Shown one piece after another: positions 20,594-29,659 of a DNA stretch of 64,000 bases. Made by a program: the position numbers and the translations under genes. The stretch is from Alviniconcha marisindica (lineage: Eukaryota > Mollusca > Gastropoda > Provannidae): NCBI GenBank assembly GCA_018857735.1, contig JABMCL010001836.1, positions 27,501 through 91,500 of the forward strand. The letters run 5' to 3'. Position 1 is the first letter of the stretch; each line of letters opens with the position of its first letter. The notes under the pieces are model-generated. The model did no database searches. It had not been told where the DNA came from and was given only the letters and a program-made list of their open reading frames with translations.

Positions 20594-21576
20594 ATGAGGA
20601 GAGGGTTGTTGGTTGTTGTTTTTTTGCTGCATTTTGTGTACTCCATGGAGTGTAGTGTTGGGATCTTCTGTCATTTTGTGTACTCAATGGAGTGGGTTGT
20701 TGGGGTTTTCCGATGCCTTTTGCGTTCTCTATGGAAGAGTTGTTGGGGTTTTCTGCTGCAATGAAGTCCGACACGCCCTGGTCCATTTTCTGCCTCCTTT
20801 TCATCAGGAACCGTATTTGTCTCGCTGGGGCCGTCCTCCATGTTCCCAGTACGACTCTCATTGCCTCATTTTGAACTCTGTTCAGTTTTAGCAGCTTAAG
20901 TCTGCAACATGGTTGTGAGGTCTAGTCCAAAGTCAATGATAGTGTGCGAGTGTGTGTGACTGTGTGTGTGTGTGTGTGTGTGTGTGTGCTACTGTGTGTG
21001 TATGTATGTCAGTGTGTGTGTGACTGTGTGCGTGTGTGTGTGTGCGACTCTGTGCGTGACTGTGTGCAACTCTGTGTGTGTGTGTGTGTGTGTCTGCGTG
21101 TGCGTGGGTGCGCATGTGTGCGTGTGTGCGTGCACGTGTGTGTATGAGACAAGGTCACCTCTGTATAACGCTGACAGACAAAGAACAAACACAACCGACG
21201 GAATGTCCTGTCAGCGGCAGAGGGTCACGCCGACAAACCAACAACCAAGAGACCAGAGGGAAAAACAAAGAGACCAGAGGGAAAACAAAGAGACCAGAGG
21301 GGAAAACAAAGAGACCAGAGGGAAAACAAAGAGACCAGAGGGGAAAACAAAGAGACCAGAGGGGAAAACAAAGAGACCCACCCATGACCTCTGACACTGA
21401 GGTTGAAGCAGCCTAGCCTGTCGCTGCCCAAGGAATCCGCTCCACACTTCACACACAGAAGTACAAACCTTCCATCAATGGCATAGCCAACCTGAACTGC
21501 ACATGACACGCAGTTTAAAACCTGCTACTGCTAGCCAATTTTCTACAACCCCCTCCCAACCCCCACCTATTTTAAA

Positions 21577-21625
<49 letters not shown>

Positions 21626-23001
21626 TGGTGTGTGTGTGTGTATGCACACGCACAGGCATGGGTGTGTGCAAGCATGTGTGCGTGCGCATGCATGTATTAT
21701 GTGTGTGTGTGTGCGTGTGCGTGCATGCGTGTGTATGTGTGTGCATTCATGCATGTAATGCAAGTCTTGCTGTTTAGCATCTTGTAAGCCTGGGTTCAAG
21801 TCTCAGGAAAATAAACTAAAAAAATCTCCTTTTTTTAAATGCTGAAGACTGAATGAAACGTGTTCCTATGCAAAATGCTCTAACCAGAATGTCTAGCTGA
21901 AATGTCTGTATTCTGACACATCTGTTCACCATCCTGTATGTGTACAGATGAAAGAAATTATTTCTGACATGTCTGTCCACCATCCTGTGTATGTACAGAT
22001 TTCTTTTTATTCCAACATGTCTGTCCACCATCCTGTATGTGTGCAGATCAAAGAAATTTATTTTGACATGCCTGTCCACCATCCTGTGTGTGTACAGATG
22101 AAATATAATAGTTAACGCCATACCTGAAGGACAACGCAAGTGGGCCTGTAATAGTCCATCACGCTCTGTACAACTGGCTTGAACACACTCATGTATGCTG
22201 CAACAGGCCCGACAGAAACAAGTGTAACAGTGTGTCACACTTTGCATGACTGCTTTCAACACATTCATGCATAATGCAACGGGTCAGAGAGCAACCGCTA
22301 ACCAGCGTGACAGTGCATCACGCTTTGCATGACTGGTTTCAACACACTCATGAATAACCTGTTCATCATAATTATGCACCAGTCAGCAACCACCTTTCAA
22401 AGCAGACACACAGTGATGCAGACACAAGTATGCTCACGTGTAAGCATGCACACACACAAACACACACACACACATTCACTCACACACACATCCAAGTACA
22501 CACACATACATAAGCATGTACACATGACATATATACACACAGACACACACACACACAGAGTGACAAAAACACACACACACACTGAAACACACCCAATGAC
22601 TAACAGTAACACCCTTACACACAATGACAGACACACACACACATGCACACAATGACACACACACACACACAACATGCACAAACAAACACCAAAACACACC
22701 CAGTGACTAAAACACACACCACCACTATCAACACTACCTGAGTTACACTGACATTCATCTTCAATGCCTTACCTTCACGCACACACAGAATCATATCACG
22801 TCATCTTATCTCTGCTGTACACTGGAACATTCAAAATTAAACCTTAGGGAATTCACAAGTACTTACTTTTTTAAAAAAAAACAAAACTAACCAGCAACCA
22901 CAGCACCAGTAAAAGAAAACTAGAGCAAGTGTGTGTGTGCGTGTGTGTATGTGTGCGTGTGTGCGTGCGTGTATGTCGACTGACTAGTGTGTGCGTGTGT
23001 T

Positions 23002-23037
<36 letters not shown>

Positions 23038-23058
23038 AGTGTGTGTGTGTGCGTGCAT

Positions 23059-23125
<67 letters not shown>

Positions 23126-26100
23126 GTGTCTGTGTCACAGAGAGAGAGAAACCGACACAGACACAGAATCTGACACAGAATCCGAAATGGAGAGACAGAC
23201 AGACAAACAGACAGACAGAGAGGGAGGGAGGGAGGGAGAGAGAGAGAGAAAGAAAGACAGATAGGCACACAGACAGACTGAAAGAAAGAAAAGCAAGCAT
23301 AAGCCCACAGGAAAACACAACAAGAGCAAATGTTTAGCCAACTCATACCAAGTAAAAAATAAAATAAAAACTACATAAATACATTAAACCAAATTAAATA
23401 AATCCCATACAAAACTTTCTGTTCTCTTTTACATTTCCCTTCATCAACTCTGGAAACGGGCAACGTAATATCAAAACTGACATGAACAGGAAAAGCGCAA
23501 CAAAGCTTAACACCGGGCAAAGTTTGAAAGGTCATGCTTTGACAGCACCTGACAAAACCGTAACACTCCAGTTTGTCTGTTTCCAGACACAGTGCAAAGC
23601 TCATGGTGTCATACAGTAAAATAAACAGGGCAGGGGAGCTCAGGCGGTCAAGCGTTGCGCCCAAAAGCCAGGCACGGTACCGACATGGGTTCGATTCCCA
23701 GTGCGACAAAGGATCTTCCTCCTATGTACAGCCAACTTTCAGTGCAGGCTCTTTCACTGTGCTTTTGTGAAAATAGCTGCGTGAAAATGTGTGAAAAAAA
23801 CTCAGCGCAACACCACTAGACTCAACCAGCTAAAGCCAAACGTGGATGAGCCCATACGTCAAGACGCAGCAACGTGAGGAAGGTCGAGGACAGAGCGAAA
23901 CCCCATGTTCAGTTAAGTCATGACAGAATGCTGGTCGTCATGGTCGTGCTTTTCACAGCAGATCACACTGACTAACTTTTTTGTTGTTGTTGTTTTTAAC
24001 TCACAAGAATAAATGAAGAATCACCCAATGTGTTAATTTAAGAACCTTGCTGGACATGACAAACCAATGCAAAATATCACCCTCAAAAATTCTTCATTTA
24101 TGAAGAACCTTGCTGGACATGATAATTATACCAATGCAAAATATCACCCTAAAAAATTCTTCATTTATGAAGAACCTTGCGGGACATGATAATTATACCA
24201 ATGCAAAATATCACCCTCAAATGCTCTTCTTTTATGAAGTAGTCTTTACTTTCTATACTATGTTAATTAGATTCCAAATTCTGTTTGCTCTGTATAACTT
24301 TACATTTATTTCTAGTCACAGTAACCAGTGCATATATATATCTATATCAGACTTAAATGATGTGCCCGGCAAAAACTATTACAGTGAAATGAAGATTTTC
24401 TTCATCTCTCTCTGTAGTTACGATTACTACTACTACTCTCTCTCTCCCTCTCTTGGTTACCTGTGCCTGGGAAGAAAAAGTTGCCATATTTGTGGAACGA
24501 GACCGTCATGACGCGGTCTGTGAGATAGAAGGCCTCCTGCACTCCATCACCATGGTGAATGTCAATGTCGATGTACAGAACACGTGGGTGGTATCTGCAC
24601 ATACACAGTACGCATGGTGAATGTCAACATCAATGCACAGAACACAGGGGTGGTATCTGCACACACACAGTACACATGGTGAATGTCAATGTCGGTGTAC
24701 AGAACACGGGGTGGTATCTGCACACACACACACACACAGTACACATGGTGAATGTCAATGTTGATGTACACAACATGGGGTGGTATCTGAACACACACGG
24801 TACACATGGTGAATGCTGATGTACAGAACACGCAGCGTGACAAAACACACCCATGTTTGACATACACATGGTGAATGTCAATGTCGATGTATGGAACATG
24901 ACGGTGGTATTTGCACACACACACAGTACACATGGTGAATGTCGATACATGTACCGAACACATGGGTGGTATCTGCACACACACGTGACACAGTACACAC
25001 AGTGAATATCAATCTTGATGTACAGAACACAAGGTTGGTATTTGCACACACATGTGACACAGTACTGATGGTGAATATCAATGTCAATGTACAAAACACG
25101 AGGGTGGTATTTGCACACACATGACACAGTACACACAGCGAATATCAGTGTTGATGTACAGAACACGGGGGTGCTATCTGCACACACACACACAGAGTTC
25201 AACCAGTGAATATCAACATCAATGTACAGAACATGGGGGTAATATCAAAATCTGCACACACAGTACACATGGTGAATGTCAATGTCAATGTACAGAACAT
25301 GGGGGTGATAATTTGCACATACACACAGTCCATGTAAATTTATCAACATTAAACACAGAAAACAGATAATCATAAAATCCACATGCACACTAGTATACAT
25401 AAAACCAAATCATGATCAACTTCTGTGCAGAATGAAGGGTGTATACATTAAGATACTTAAGCAAACCCCTACTTTAATTCATCATAAAGCCATCTACTTT
25501 GGAAAGTAACAATAACCATGGAATTGTACTCTTCTGTTTTTTTTTCAAGTTCATCGTAAGTTCATGTAGACAAAATTAAAAAGTAGATGCAAGCACCTGC
25601 ACAAATGGTACTTGGTAGGCTGTCCTCTTTATTAAAATAATATTAATAACATGTCCAAAACAGTTGTACAAGCAAACTCTAGCCAAGCATAAGCAAATTC
25701 TAACTCACCAAATTCAACTCTAGCCCAGCATAAGCAAATTCTATCCCACCAAATCAGACTCCAACTCAATCAGCAAATTCTAACCCAGCGAAATCAAACT
25801 CAGTACAAGCAAGTTTAAACCCACTATAGGCACACTTTTGTTTTATATTCTTCCCCTTCAAACAAAATAGGGATATAAACTGATTCCCTGTCCATAAATA
25901 ATAAATGCAGAATGAATACTTACTTTAGAAGTTCCAGTATGGCAATGACAATGTCATTCACGTAACAGAATCCCGAAGCCTGTCCAAAAACAAAAAACAA
26001 AAATGTATTTGATCATGATCATGATCAAAAACAGCAGTGCAGTACAGAAAACATGGCAGAGCTATCGGTTGGAAAAAAGAAATGACTTGAGGTTCGATAT

Positions 26101-29044
26101 GAAGGTCAGGAGTCCTGCGAGGGTTTCCGCTGGAGAAGAAGTGGAAGGTCATGCTATGTAGCTGGACCGAAGACAAAAAAAGGCGTGGGGAACCAACCAA
26201 CGTGGAGAGTCTGTTACGAGGAATCTGGAGGCTGAGAGTATCAACCATTGATAGAGTGGAGAGCACGTGTAAAGTTGAAGACAGTCACATTCACAGGGAT
26301 AAGACGGAGCAGTGCGAGTACTATGTTTACAGCAGAGAGCGTTAATCTTGCGCTGAATTCTTTGTGGTCTCAAAGCCTTTGCACAACAACGTACCCAGAC
26401 GTCTCCCCAAGCTATCACAGTATCAGGCTGCCCGTGGTGAAGCCTTACCCTGCAACGACAAGCACAGTTCACGATCTGGTATCCAGGACTGAGAGACGCA
26501 CACTCACCTCAAACTTTTTGGCATGATGCAGCCCCCCTGACCAGTTGACCGCAATGTCACAATGCTGCAAAGCAATCAGACGTTTGACATTTTAGTCAGC
26601 GAGACTGAGACTGAGTGCCTGACACTACTGACAAACACTAATGAGAAACTTACTTTATCCTTACAACTTAAATGCAATGTCACAATGCTGCAAAGCAATC
26701 ACACGTTTGACATTTTAGTCAGCGAGACTGAGTGCCTGACACTACTGACAAACACTAATGAGTTAGGAGAAACTTTATCCTTACAACTTAAATGCAATGT
26801 CACAATGGCAATGCTGCGAGGGAACCAAACATCTGACATTTTAGCCACTGACAGTGCCTGACAGTAATGACAAACACTAATACTGTAACAGTAACAACAA
26901 AAACGCTAATGAGAAATACACGCAATCAGCAGGTTTGACTTTGCAGTGGGCATAAAAAAAGCATGTTTTGTTTTTTTTAATGAGTTTTAACAGTGTTCTT
27001 TTGAACCTGTTATGTGTTTGGATCTTTGATTTTAAAGCCAAAAGGCTGAAGAGACTCACTTCGTTGTTCAGCTTGACCGCTCCCTCTAACGACGCCCCCG
27101 TGTACAGGGAGCAGAAGTCAAACATCCCATCGAACACAGGGCTGGAGAACAGGAATCACACATCACATTATCCGCGACTTAAAAACAAAATGCGTCCCAT
27201 TATTCGCATCTTTAAAAAAAAAAAATTCACAATATCTGCATCTTAAATTTAAACGCAACACGTATCTTAAAAAATGACACAGGTCACGTTATCTGCATCT
27301 CAAAAACAACACGTGTCAGTTGTCACATTATCTGCATCTTAAAAACAACATGTCACATTATCTGTATCTCAAAAACAACACGTCACATTATTCGTATCTT
27401 AAGAACAGCACATGTCACAACAAAAGTATCAATAGTCAATAGCCTGGATAGCTGATACACTGAGTGATACTGATAGTCTCTTACCGGTCTTCCTCAACAT
27501 TGTAGTAAATGAGTGACAGATTAGTGTAGCTCTATACAACTTTACAAGGTCATGGTCAGTGTGCTTGAAATGTTTCTGAATAATTAAACTCAAAGAATTA
27601 TGATTAAAATTTAAAAGAAAACCTTTACTTCTTACCAGTCTTCCCCCACATTGTAATGAGTGAGGGACTTGGAAAAGCTTTGAACATTCAAAGGTGTCAC
27701 TCGCCGCAGAAATTCAATGTACTCATCAGAGTGAAAACGGCACATGTCGTGGAACGTGGCTCGGTAAGGTTTATACACCTGCCAACGTCAGAGAAACAGG
27801 AAGAAGATTTACACCAGATAGAAACAGAGGAACTGACAAAAACTGAGGAACTGACACTCAAGACAGTATTAATGAAAATGATATCATCAGGAGTTTTAAC
27901 AGAAAATGAGCAGCAGAGCAGTTTATATGAAGTTTATCTTAACTCACTGAAACTGAAAGTAAAAGACTAAAATGTCATGGTTATTTAACACCTAAGTTTA
28001 CAAACTACATCTAAAAACTAAAAATAAGTGCCCCGAAACAGAAAATTATATGGCTTTCCTGTGCACCAACACACACATGCATGCACACAGTGACATGAGT
28101 GTACCTGCACACACTCATAGTCATACTCATACACAAAGCATCTGACAGAATCACTGAGTGTACCTGCACACACTCATACACAAAGCCTCTGACAGAATAG
28201 TCTGGATAGCACACACATAGAAAATTTAATCTCAGGTTTGCTTTAGTGAAATCTGACTTATGCTTAATCAGTGAATGGTTTAAATACAAAACTGACAGTG
28301 ACAGTAGAAAGTCTTGTGAGTTCGACACTGGTTCTGCCTCCTCCTAGTCCTAGCCCTATGACTGATAGATCTATCTTAATCTGATAATTATGAGTCTATG
28401 ACTGCTTTGGGCAGAATGTGACTGACGCAGTGATAGATCTATCCTATTCTTAATCAGATGATTATGACTGCTATGGGCAGAATGTCACCATTCATTTATG
28501 AATGTCATTATACCTCATTCTTCCTGTAACTAGTGTAAGTTTAATTCTCACATTGCAATAAAGACACTCAGTGCTGTTAGTGTTACAATGTCAGTGTCAT
28601 AACTGTATCATTAATAATTTAATATTATTTTCAGTTTTCACCTTCATCTTCTTGTGAAGCCCATAGTGTAGAACTAGACTGTGAGTCAGCGAGATCCTGT
28701 GTGGCTTCATTGGGTGACCCTGGCCTGTAAACAAAACATTGAAAGAAACACTGTAGTGTTATTATTACGGACCCCCCCCCCCACACACACACACACCTCT
28801 CAGAGACCAGTCTCTACTGTCTCCGACCCCTCAGTGATGTTACCAAGGAATCATTTTTTAAACCTTGGCCTTTGGGACAGCATCGTTTCATTTTACCCAA
28901 CAAATTATATACATGTACACAACCTGAAAAAGTTTGGGTAAAGATGTTGATTTACCGCCCCCCCCCCCCCTCCCCACACACACACACACAGAGGCAATGT
29001 CCACTTTTAGCCCCGTCGGTTCGCGGTCTTCAAATGGTATGAGA

Positions 29045-29103
<59 letters not shown>

Positions 29104-29406
29104 CGGAATGAACTTGAAGTATGCACTACGTTAGCAATAGCATACCCACACATATCAGTTCATTCCGTACTATGGCAGCGCTATACACAAGCACACACGC
29201 ATCTTCAAACCATTTGAGGACAGCGAACCGACGGGGCTAAAAGTGGATACTGCCCACACACACACAAAATGCTGCTTTTCTAAATGTGCATGAGCTAAAA
29301 CATGTGACTAGACTGAAAAAAAATGAAAAAAGAAAGATCCAAACTTGCCATAGTGAAAATTCCCAACATCTTGGTCGTAGAAGTAAACAATTGACTTCGC
29401 CGACAT
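17240..29406 (-). CDS. HDAC3: Histone deacetylase 3 (class I, Zn-dependent)
   Basis: HDAC3 removes acetyl groups from histone lysines as the catalytic subunit of NCoR/SMRT corepressor complexes. Exons on the minus strand: 29349-29406, 28642-28724, 27636-27778, 27060-27141, 26508-26564, 25924-25979, 24461-24594, 22124-22197, 21382-21446, 20101-20249, 18933-19012, 18065-18222, 17240-17315. Total 1215 nt, 404 aa. Catalytic features are GGLHHA, the Zn ligands in DIDIHHGDG and [11 protein letters not shown], and the Tyr in GGGGYT. Signs of HDAC3 are [27 protein letters not shown] and the C-terminal [15 protein letters not shown]. An exon of about 81 nt (after PGTG, before YMSVFKPV) was not found; skipping it keeps the frame. 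Adding it gives about 431 aa, like human (428). Intron 1 is GC-AG. The gene shares a promoter with CWC27. Confidence 0.95.
17380..17700. mobile_element. Fold-back element F, copy 1, in the last HDAC3 intron
   Basis: The left arm (TTAGGACAAAACACAACATG then TTTTTGGGGTAATACCCCTT) is mirrored by the right arm (GGGGATTATCCCCAAAATTAG, TATTTTGTCCCAATAAAGAG), ending ATCTTGTTTTAGAACACCCG then CAGTCATTCTTG. Related copies lie at 43660-43910, 44250-44455, 57345-57450 and, in part, 26955-27030. The long imperfect inverted arms suggest a MITE or fold-back element. Confidence 0.75.
18065..18222 (-). CDS. HDAC3: HDAC3 exon encoding [16 protein letters not shown]
   Basis: Encodes [30 protein letters not shown] and an acidic segment to EEEMDK. 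Acceptor GTGTGCAG. Donor GTGAAA follows ACAAAAG; the same weak donor hexamer is used by exon 2. Reading through this donor would stop at 18061-18063. Confidence 0.9.
18223..18725. repeat. (CA)n compound array beside an HDAC3 acceptor
   Basis: (CA)n runs alternate with AATCACAAAGRCATCA and CATACATACATGCATGCA in eight or so units. On the minus strand the last run forms the tract in front of the acceptor at 18223. The unit holds no exon sequence. Confidence 0.9.
18933..19012 (-). CDS. HDAC3: HDAC3 exon encoding [15 protein letters not shown]
   Basis: Encodes (E)[20 protein letters not shown] to NTKQ. Acceptor TTTGTCTTTCAG, donor GTACGA. Confidence 0.93.
19030..19880. repeat. 31-bp minisatellite next to the HDAC3 EYLEYF exon
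   Basis: About 27 copies of a unit with ATTCCATGTCCACATGGGG and GAAATGTCACCG. The array starts within 20 bp of the acceptor and contains the intron bases just upstream of it. Open frames on both strands are repeat artefacts. Confidence 0.92.
19881..20015 (-). repeat. Decoy copies of the EYLEYF-exon acceptor
   Basis: The real junction reads, on plus, CCAAGTACTCTGAAAGACAAAG. Variants occur near 19885 (TACCCTGAAAGACAAAG), 19920 (CCAATTACTCTGAAAGACAAAG, with only one change), 19958 (CCAAGTACTGTGAAAGACAACG) and 20000 (CGAAGTACTGTGGAAAACAAGG). The first two keep the AG. Confidence 0.8.
20039..20100 (-). repeat. Duplicated end of an HDAC3 exon with donor
   Basis: On minus, GAAACTGCTGTTCTCCTC to CCCTACAATG followed by GTGA repeats the end of the adjacent exon (20101-20249) with scattered changes, including an in-frame stop. 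It is a decoy donor directly downstream of the real one. Confidence 0.88.
20101..20249 (-). CDS. HDAC3: HDAC3 exon with the GGGGYT motif
   Basis: Encodes (G)[20 protein letters not shown], then [14 protein letters not shown] to DIPYN. It carries the catalytic Tyr. Acceptor TTGTTTACAG, donor GTGAGT. Confidence 0.95.
20250..20500 (-). repeat. Decoy copies of the GGGGYT-exon acceptor
   Basis: The plus-strand word CACACTCCCTGTAAACAAAG spans the real junction and recurs with small changes about every 36 bp to 20360 (CACACTCCCTGCAAAC, CACGCTCCCTGCAAAC). A longer diverged copy at 20445-20495 (AAGCCTTTCACTACTTG) includes more of the exon. (CT)n(CA)n occupies 20389-20442 and (CA)n 20523-20590. Confidence 0.85.
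20600..21240. other. HDAC3 intron region, repeats only
   Basis: 20630-20770 holds three diverged copies of TTTTGTGTACTCCATGGAG. 20940-21150 is TG-rich. No exon was seen. Confidence 0.65.
21245..21381. repeat. 20-21-bp array at the donor of the GADS exon
   Basis: Seven copies of ACCAGAGGGGAAAACAAAGAG abut the donor; on minus the donor GTGGGTCTCTTTG runs into the array. Overlapping open frames are repeat artefacts. Confidence 0.9.
21382..21446 (-). CDS. HDAC3: HDAC3 exon with the [12 protein letters not shown] motif
   Basis: Encodes [20 protein letters not shown] to HG, including the third Zn ligand (Asp). Acceptor GTGTGAAG, donor GTGGGT; phase fixes both ends. Confidence 0.94.
21575..22110. 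repeat. (TG)n and a roughly 60-bp array in an HDAC3 intron
   Basis: 21580-21760 is TG-rich. 21905-22100 has four units with CATGTCTGTCCACCATCCTG followed by TGTGTACAGAT. No exon part was recognised in the unit. Confidence 0.85.
22124..22197 (-). CDS. HDAC3: HDAC3 exon encoding [20 protein letters not shown]
   Basis: The exon continues to VVLQ and starts with two bases that complete a codon from the previous exon. Acceptor CTGTTGCAG, donor GTATGG. Its phase (1 nt pending) requires a preceding exon ending in phase 1, which exon 7 itself also provides. Confidence 0.93.
22198..22355 (-). repeat. Two decoy copies of the YMSVFKP exon
   Basis: On minus, TGCATGAATGTGTTGAAAGC (near 22265) and TTCATGAGTGTGTTGAAACC (near 22350) repeat the exon start at about 80-bp spacing and read [11 protein letters not shown] and [11 protein letters not shown]. 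They diverge after 45-50 nt. Confidence 0.88.
22440..23340. other. HDAC3 intron: CA/TG arrays; expected exon not found
   Basis: 22445-22700 is CA-rich, 22930-23130 TG-rich, 23140-23260 GA-rich. The exon expected between PGTG and YMSVFKPV should lie between 22200 and 24460. Only a weak frame-broken resemblance (AAGGCATTGAAGATGAATG on minus, near 22760) was noticed. Confidence 0.6.
23628..23770 (+). mobile_element. tRNA-derived SINE
   Basis: GGGGAGCTCAGGCGGTCAAG (A-box region) and GGGTTCGATTCCC (B box) are about 50 bp apart, followed by a tRNA-unrelated body (TCTTCCTCCTATGTACAGCC). It is not an intact tRNA. Confidence 0.75.
24045..24240. repeat. Three copies of a roughly 68-bp unit
   Basis: Units contain AAGAACCTTGCTGGACATGA, then CCAATGCAAAATATCACCCT. 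They lie about 220 bp downstream (on minus) of HDAC3 exon 7; no exon part was seen. Confidence 0.85.
24461..24594 (-). CDS. HDAC3: HDAC3 exon 7 with the DIDIHHGDG motif
   Basis: Encodes (K)[17 protein letters not shown], then [20 protein letters not shown] to FPGTG. It holds two Zn ligands (Asp, His). Acceptor TATGTGCAG, donor GTAACC. Confidence 0.95.
24595..25350 (-). repeat. About 11 decoy copies of the HDAC3 exon 7 acceptor
   Basis: Each unit of 60-70 bp carries, on minus, GTGTGCAG, then ATACCACCCnCGTGTTCTGT, ACATYGACATTGACATTCAC and CATG before leaving the exon. This is about 44 nt of exon 7 copied with its acceptor. Units are diverged and separated by short CA runs. Confidence 0.93.
25650..25830. 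repeat. Short array (AGCAAATTCTAACCCA)
   Basis: Five or six diverged copies of a unit of about 25-30 bp in the intron between HDAC3 exons 6 and 7. The rest of 25351-25923 shows nothing recognisable. Confidence 0.7.
25924..25979 (-). CDS. HDAC3: HDAC3 exon 6
   Basis: Encodes [18 protein letters not shown](K). Acceptor TTTTTGGACAG, donor GTAAGT. Confidence 0.93.
26508..26564 (-). CDS. HDAC3: HDAC3 exon 5 with the HHA motif
   Basis: Encodes [19 protein letters not shown], which carries the paired active-site His. Acceptor TTTGCAG, donor GTGAGT. Confidence 0.93.
26565..26870 (-). repeat. Decoy copies of the HDAC3 exon 5 acceptor
   Basis: A unit of about 125 bp (CAATGTCACAATGCTGCAAAG, ACGTTTGACATTTTAGTCAG) starts at the real junction and repeats twice more (near 26675 and 26795). 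The second copy keeps CTTTGCAG plus the first 14 exon bases; the third has a small insertion. Confidence 0.88.
26955..27035 (+). repeat. Fold-back element F, partial copy
   Basis: ATGTTTTGTTTTTTTTAATG, TGTTCTTTTGAACCTGTTAT and GTGTTTGGATCTTT match the right arm of the family at 57400-57450 and 44395-44440. Confidence 0.6.
27060..27141 (-). CDS. HDAC3: HDAC3 exon 4
   Basis: Encodes (C)[18 protein letters not shown] to KLNNE. Acceptor TGTTCTCCAG, donor GTGAGT. Confidence 0.94.
27142..27420. repeat. AT-rich array upstream of HDAC3 exon 4
   Basis: About seven diverged units of 30-40 bp (TCACATTATCTGCATCTTAA) start within 25 bp of the acceptor. The exon is not part of the unit. Confidence 0.8.
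27478..27530 (-). repeat. Duplicated end of HDAC3 exon 3 with donor
   Basis: Plus CTCTTACCGGTCTTCCTCAA, then CATTGTAGTAAATGAGTGAC repeats the real exon 3 end (TTCTTACCAGTCTTCCCCCA, CATTGTAATGAGTGAGGGAC) about 150 bp into the intron. The donor GTAAGA is intact. Confidence 0.88.
27636..27778 (-). CDS. HDAC3: HDAC3 exon 3
   Basis: Encodes [39 protein letters not shown] and THYNVGED. Acceptor CGTTGGCAG, donor GTAAGA. Confidence 0.95.
27779..28641. other. HDAC3 intron 2
   Basis: 28085-28195 holds a two-copy repeat (TGTACCTGCACACACTCATA); 28365-28490 holds a two-copy repeat (GATAGATCTATCYTA, GGGCAGAATGT). Otherwise nothing recognisable. Confidence 0.65.
28642..28724 (-). CDS. HDAC3: HDAC3 exon 2
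   Basis: Encodes (G)[18 protein letters not shown], then HYGLHKKMK. Acceptor TTTGTTTACAG, donor GTGAAA (weak). Confidence 0.94.
28995..29252. mobile_element. 258-bp fold-back/MITE-like element in HDAC3 intron 1
   Basis: The left end CARTRTCCACTTTTAGCCCC GTCGGTTCGC is matched by the inverse of the right end GCGAACCGACGG GGCTAAAAGTGG ATACTG (30 bp, two mismatches). Inner arms extend the pairing (ACGGAATGAACTTG and CAGTTCATTCCGT), with a (TG)n run between. No coding capacity and no obvious target duplication. Confidence 0.85.
29349..29406 (-). CDS. HDAC3: HDAC3 exon 1
   Basis: Encodes [19 protein letters not shown] plus one base. The start ATG is at plus 29404-29406. The only splice that restores [10 protein letters not shown] uses a GC donor, TATG/GCAAGT. 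Confidence 0.92.
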
Positions 29407-29617
29407 TCTGACTTTGCGATTCAATACTTAGCCTTAATAAAACATTGTTTGGCAAATTTCGACGAAGATTTTTCTCAGAGACGCGAAAACCGGAAATGCG
29501 AGCAGCACCAGACAAATCTAGTCTCACTATGCCAAAGAATAAGAGTATGGGAGAGAACTCTAGCTACTGTGGCCATCTAAAAATTATGCGCTCTGGTTTT
29601 GGCTGCAAACTGTTAAA
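29407..29617. promoter_or_regulatory. Candidate bidirectional promoter of HDAC3 and CWC27
   Basis: Only 211 bp separate the two divergent start codons, so both 5' UTRs and the core promoter must lie here or in unseen upstream exons. An ETS/GABP-type ACCGGAAAT sits at 29489-29497 and a YY1-like GGCCATCT at 29571-29578. No TATA box is evident. The motif calls are inference from consensus words. Confidence 0.6.
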
Positions 29618-29659
29618 ATGAGTAATATCTACATTCAAGAGCCACCCTCAAACGGAAAG
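29618..29659 (+). CDS. CWC27: CWC27 exon 1
   Basis: Encodes [14 protein letters not shown], the conserved N terminus. It is followed by GCAAGT, so this is a GC-AG intron. Confidence 0.92.

Noticed and set aside
22740..22800. Missing HDAC3 exon on minus (AAGGCATTGAAGATGAATG)
   Set aside because: The resemblance covers only a few codons, has a frame break and a stop, and lacks the conserved tyrosine-rich part.
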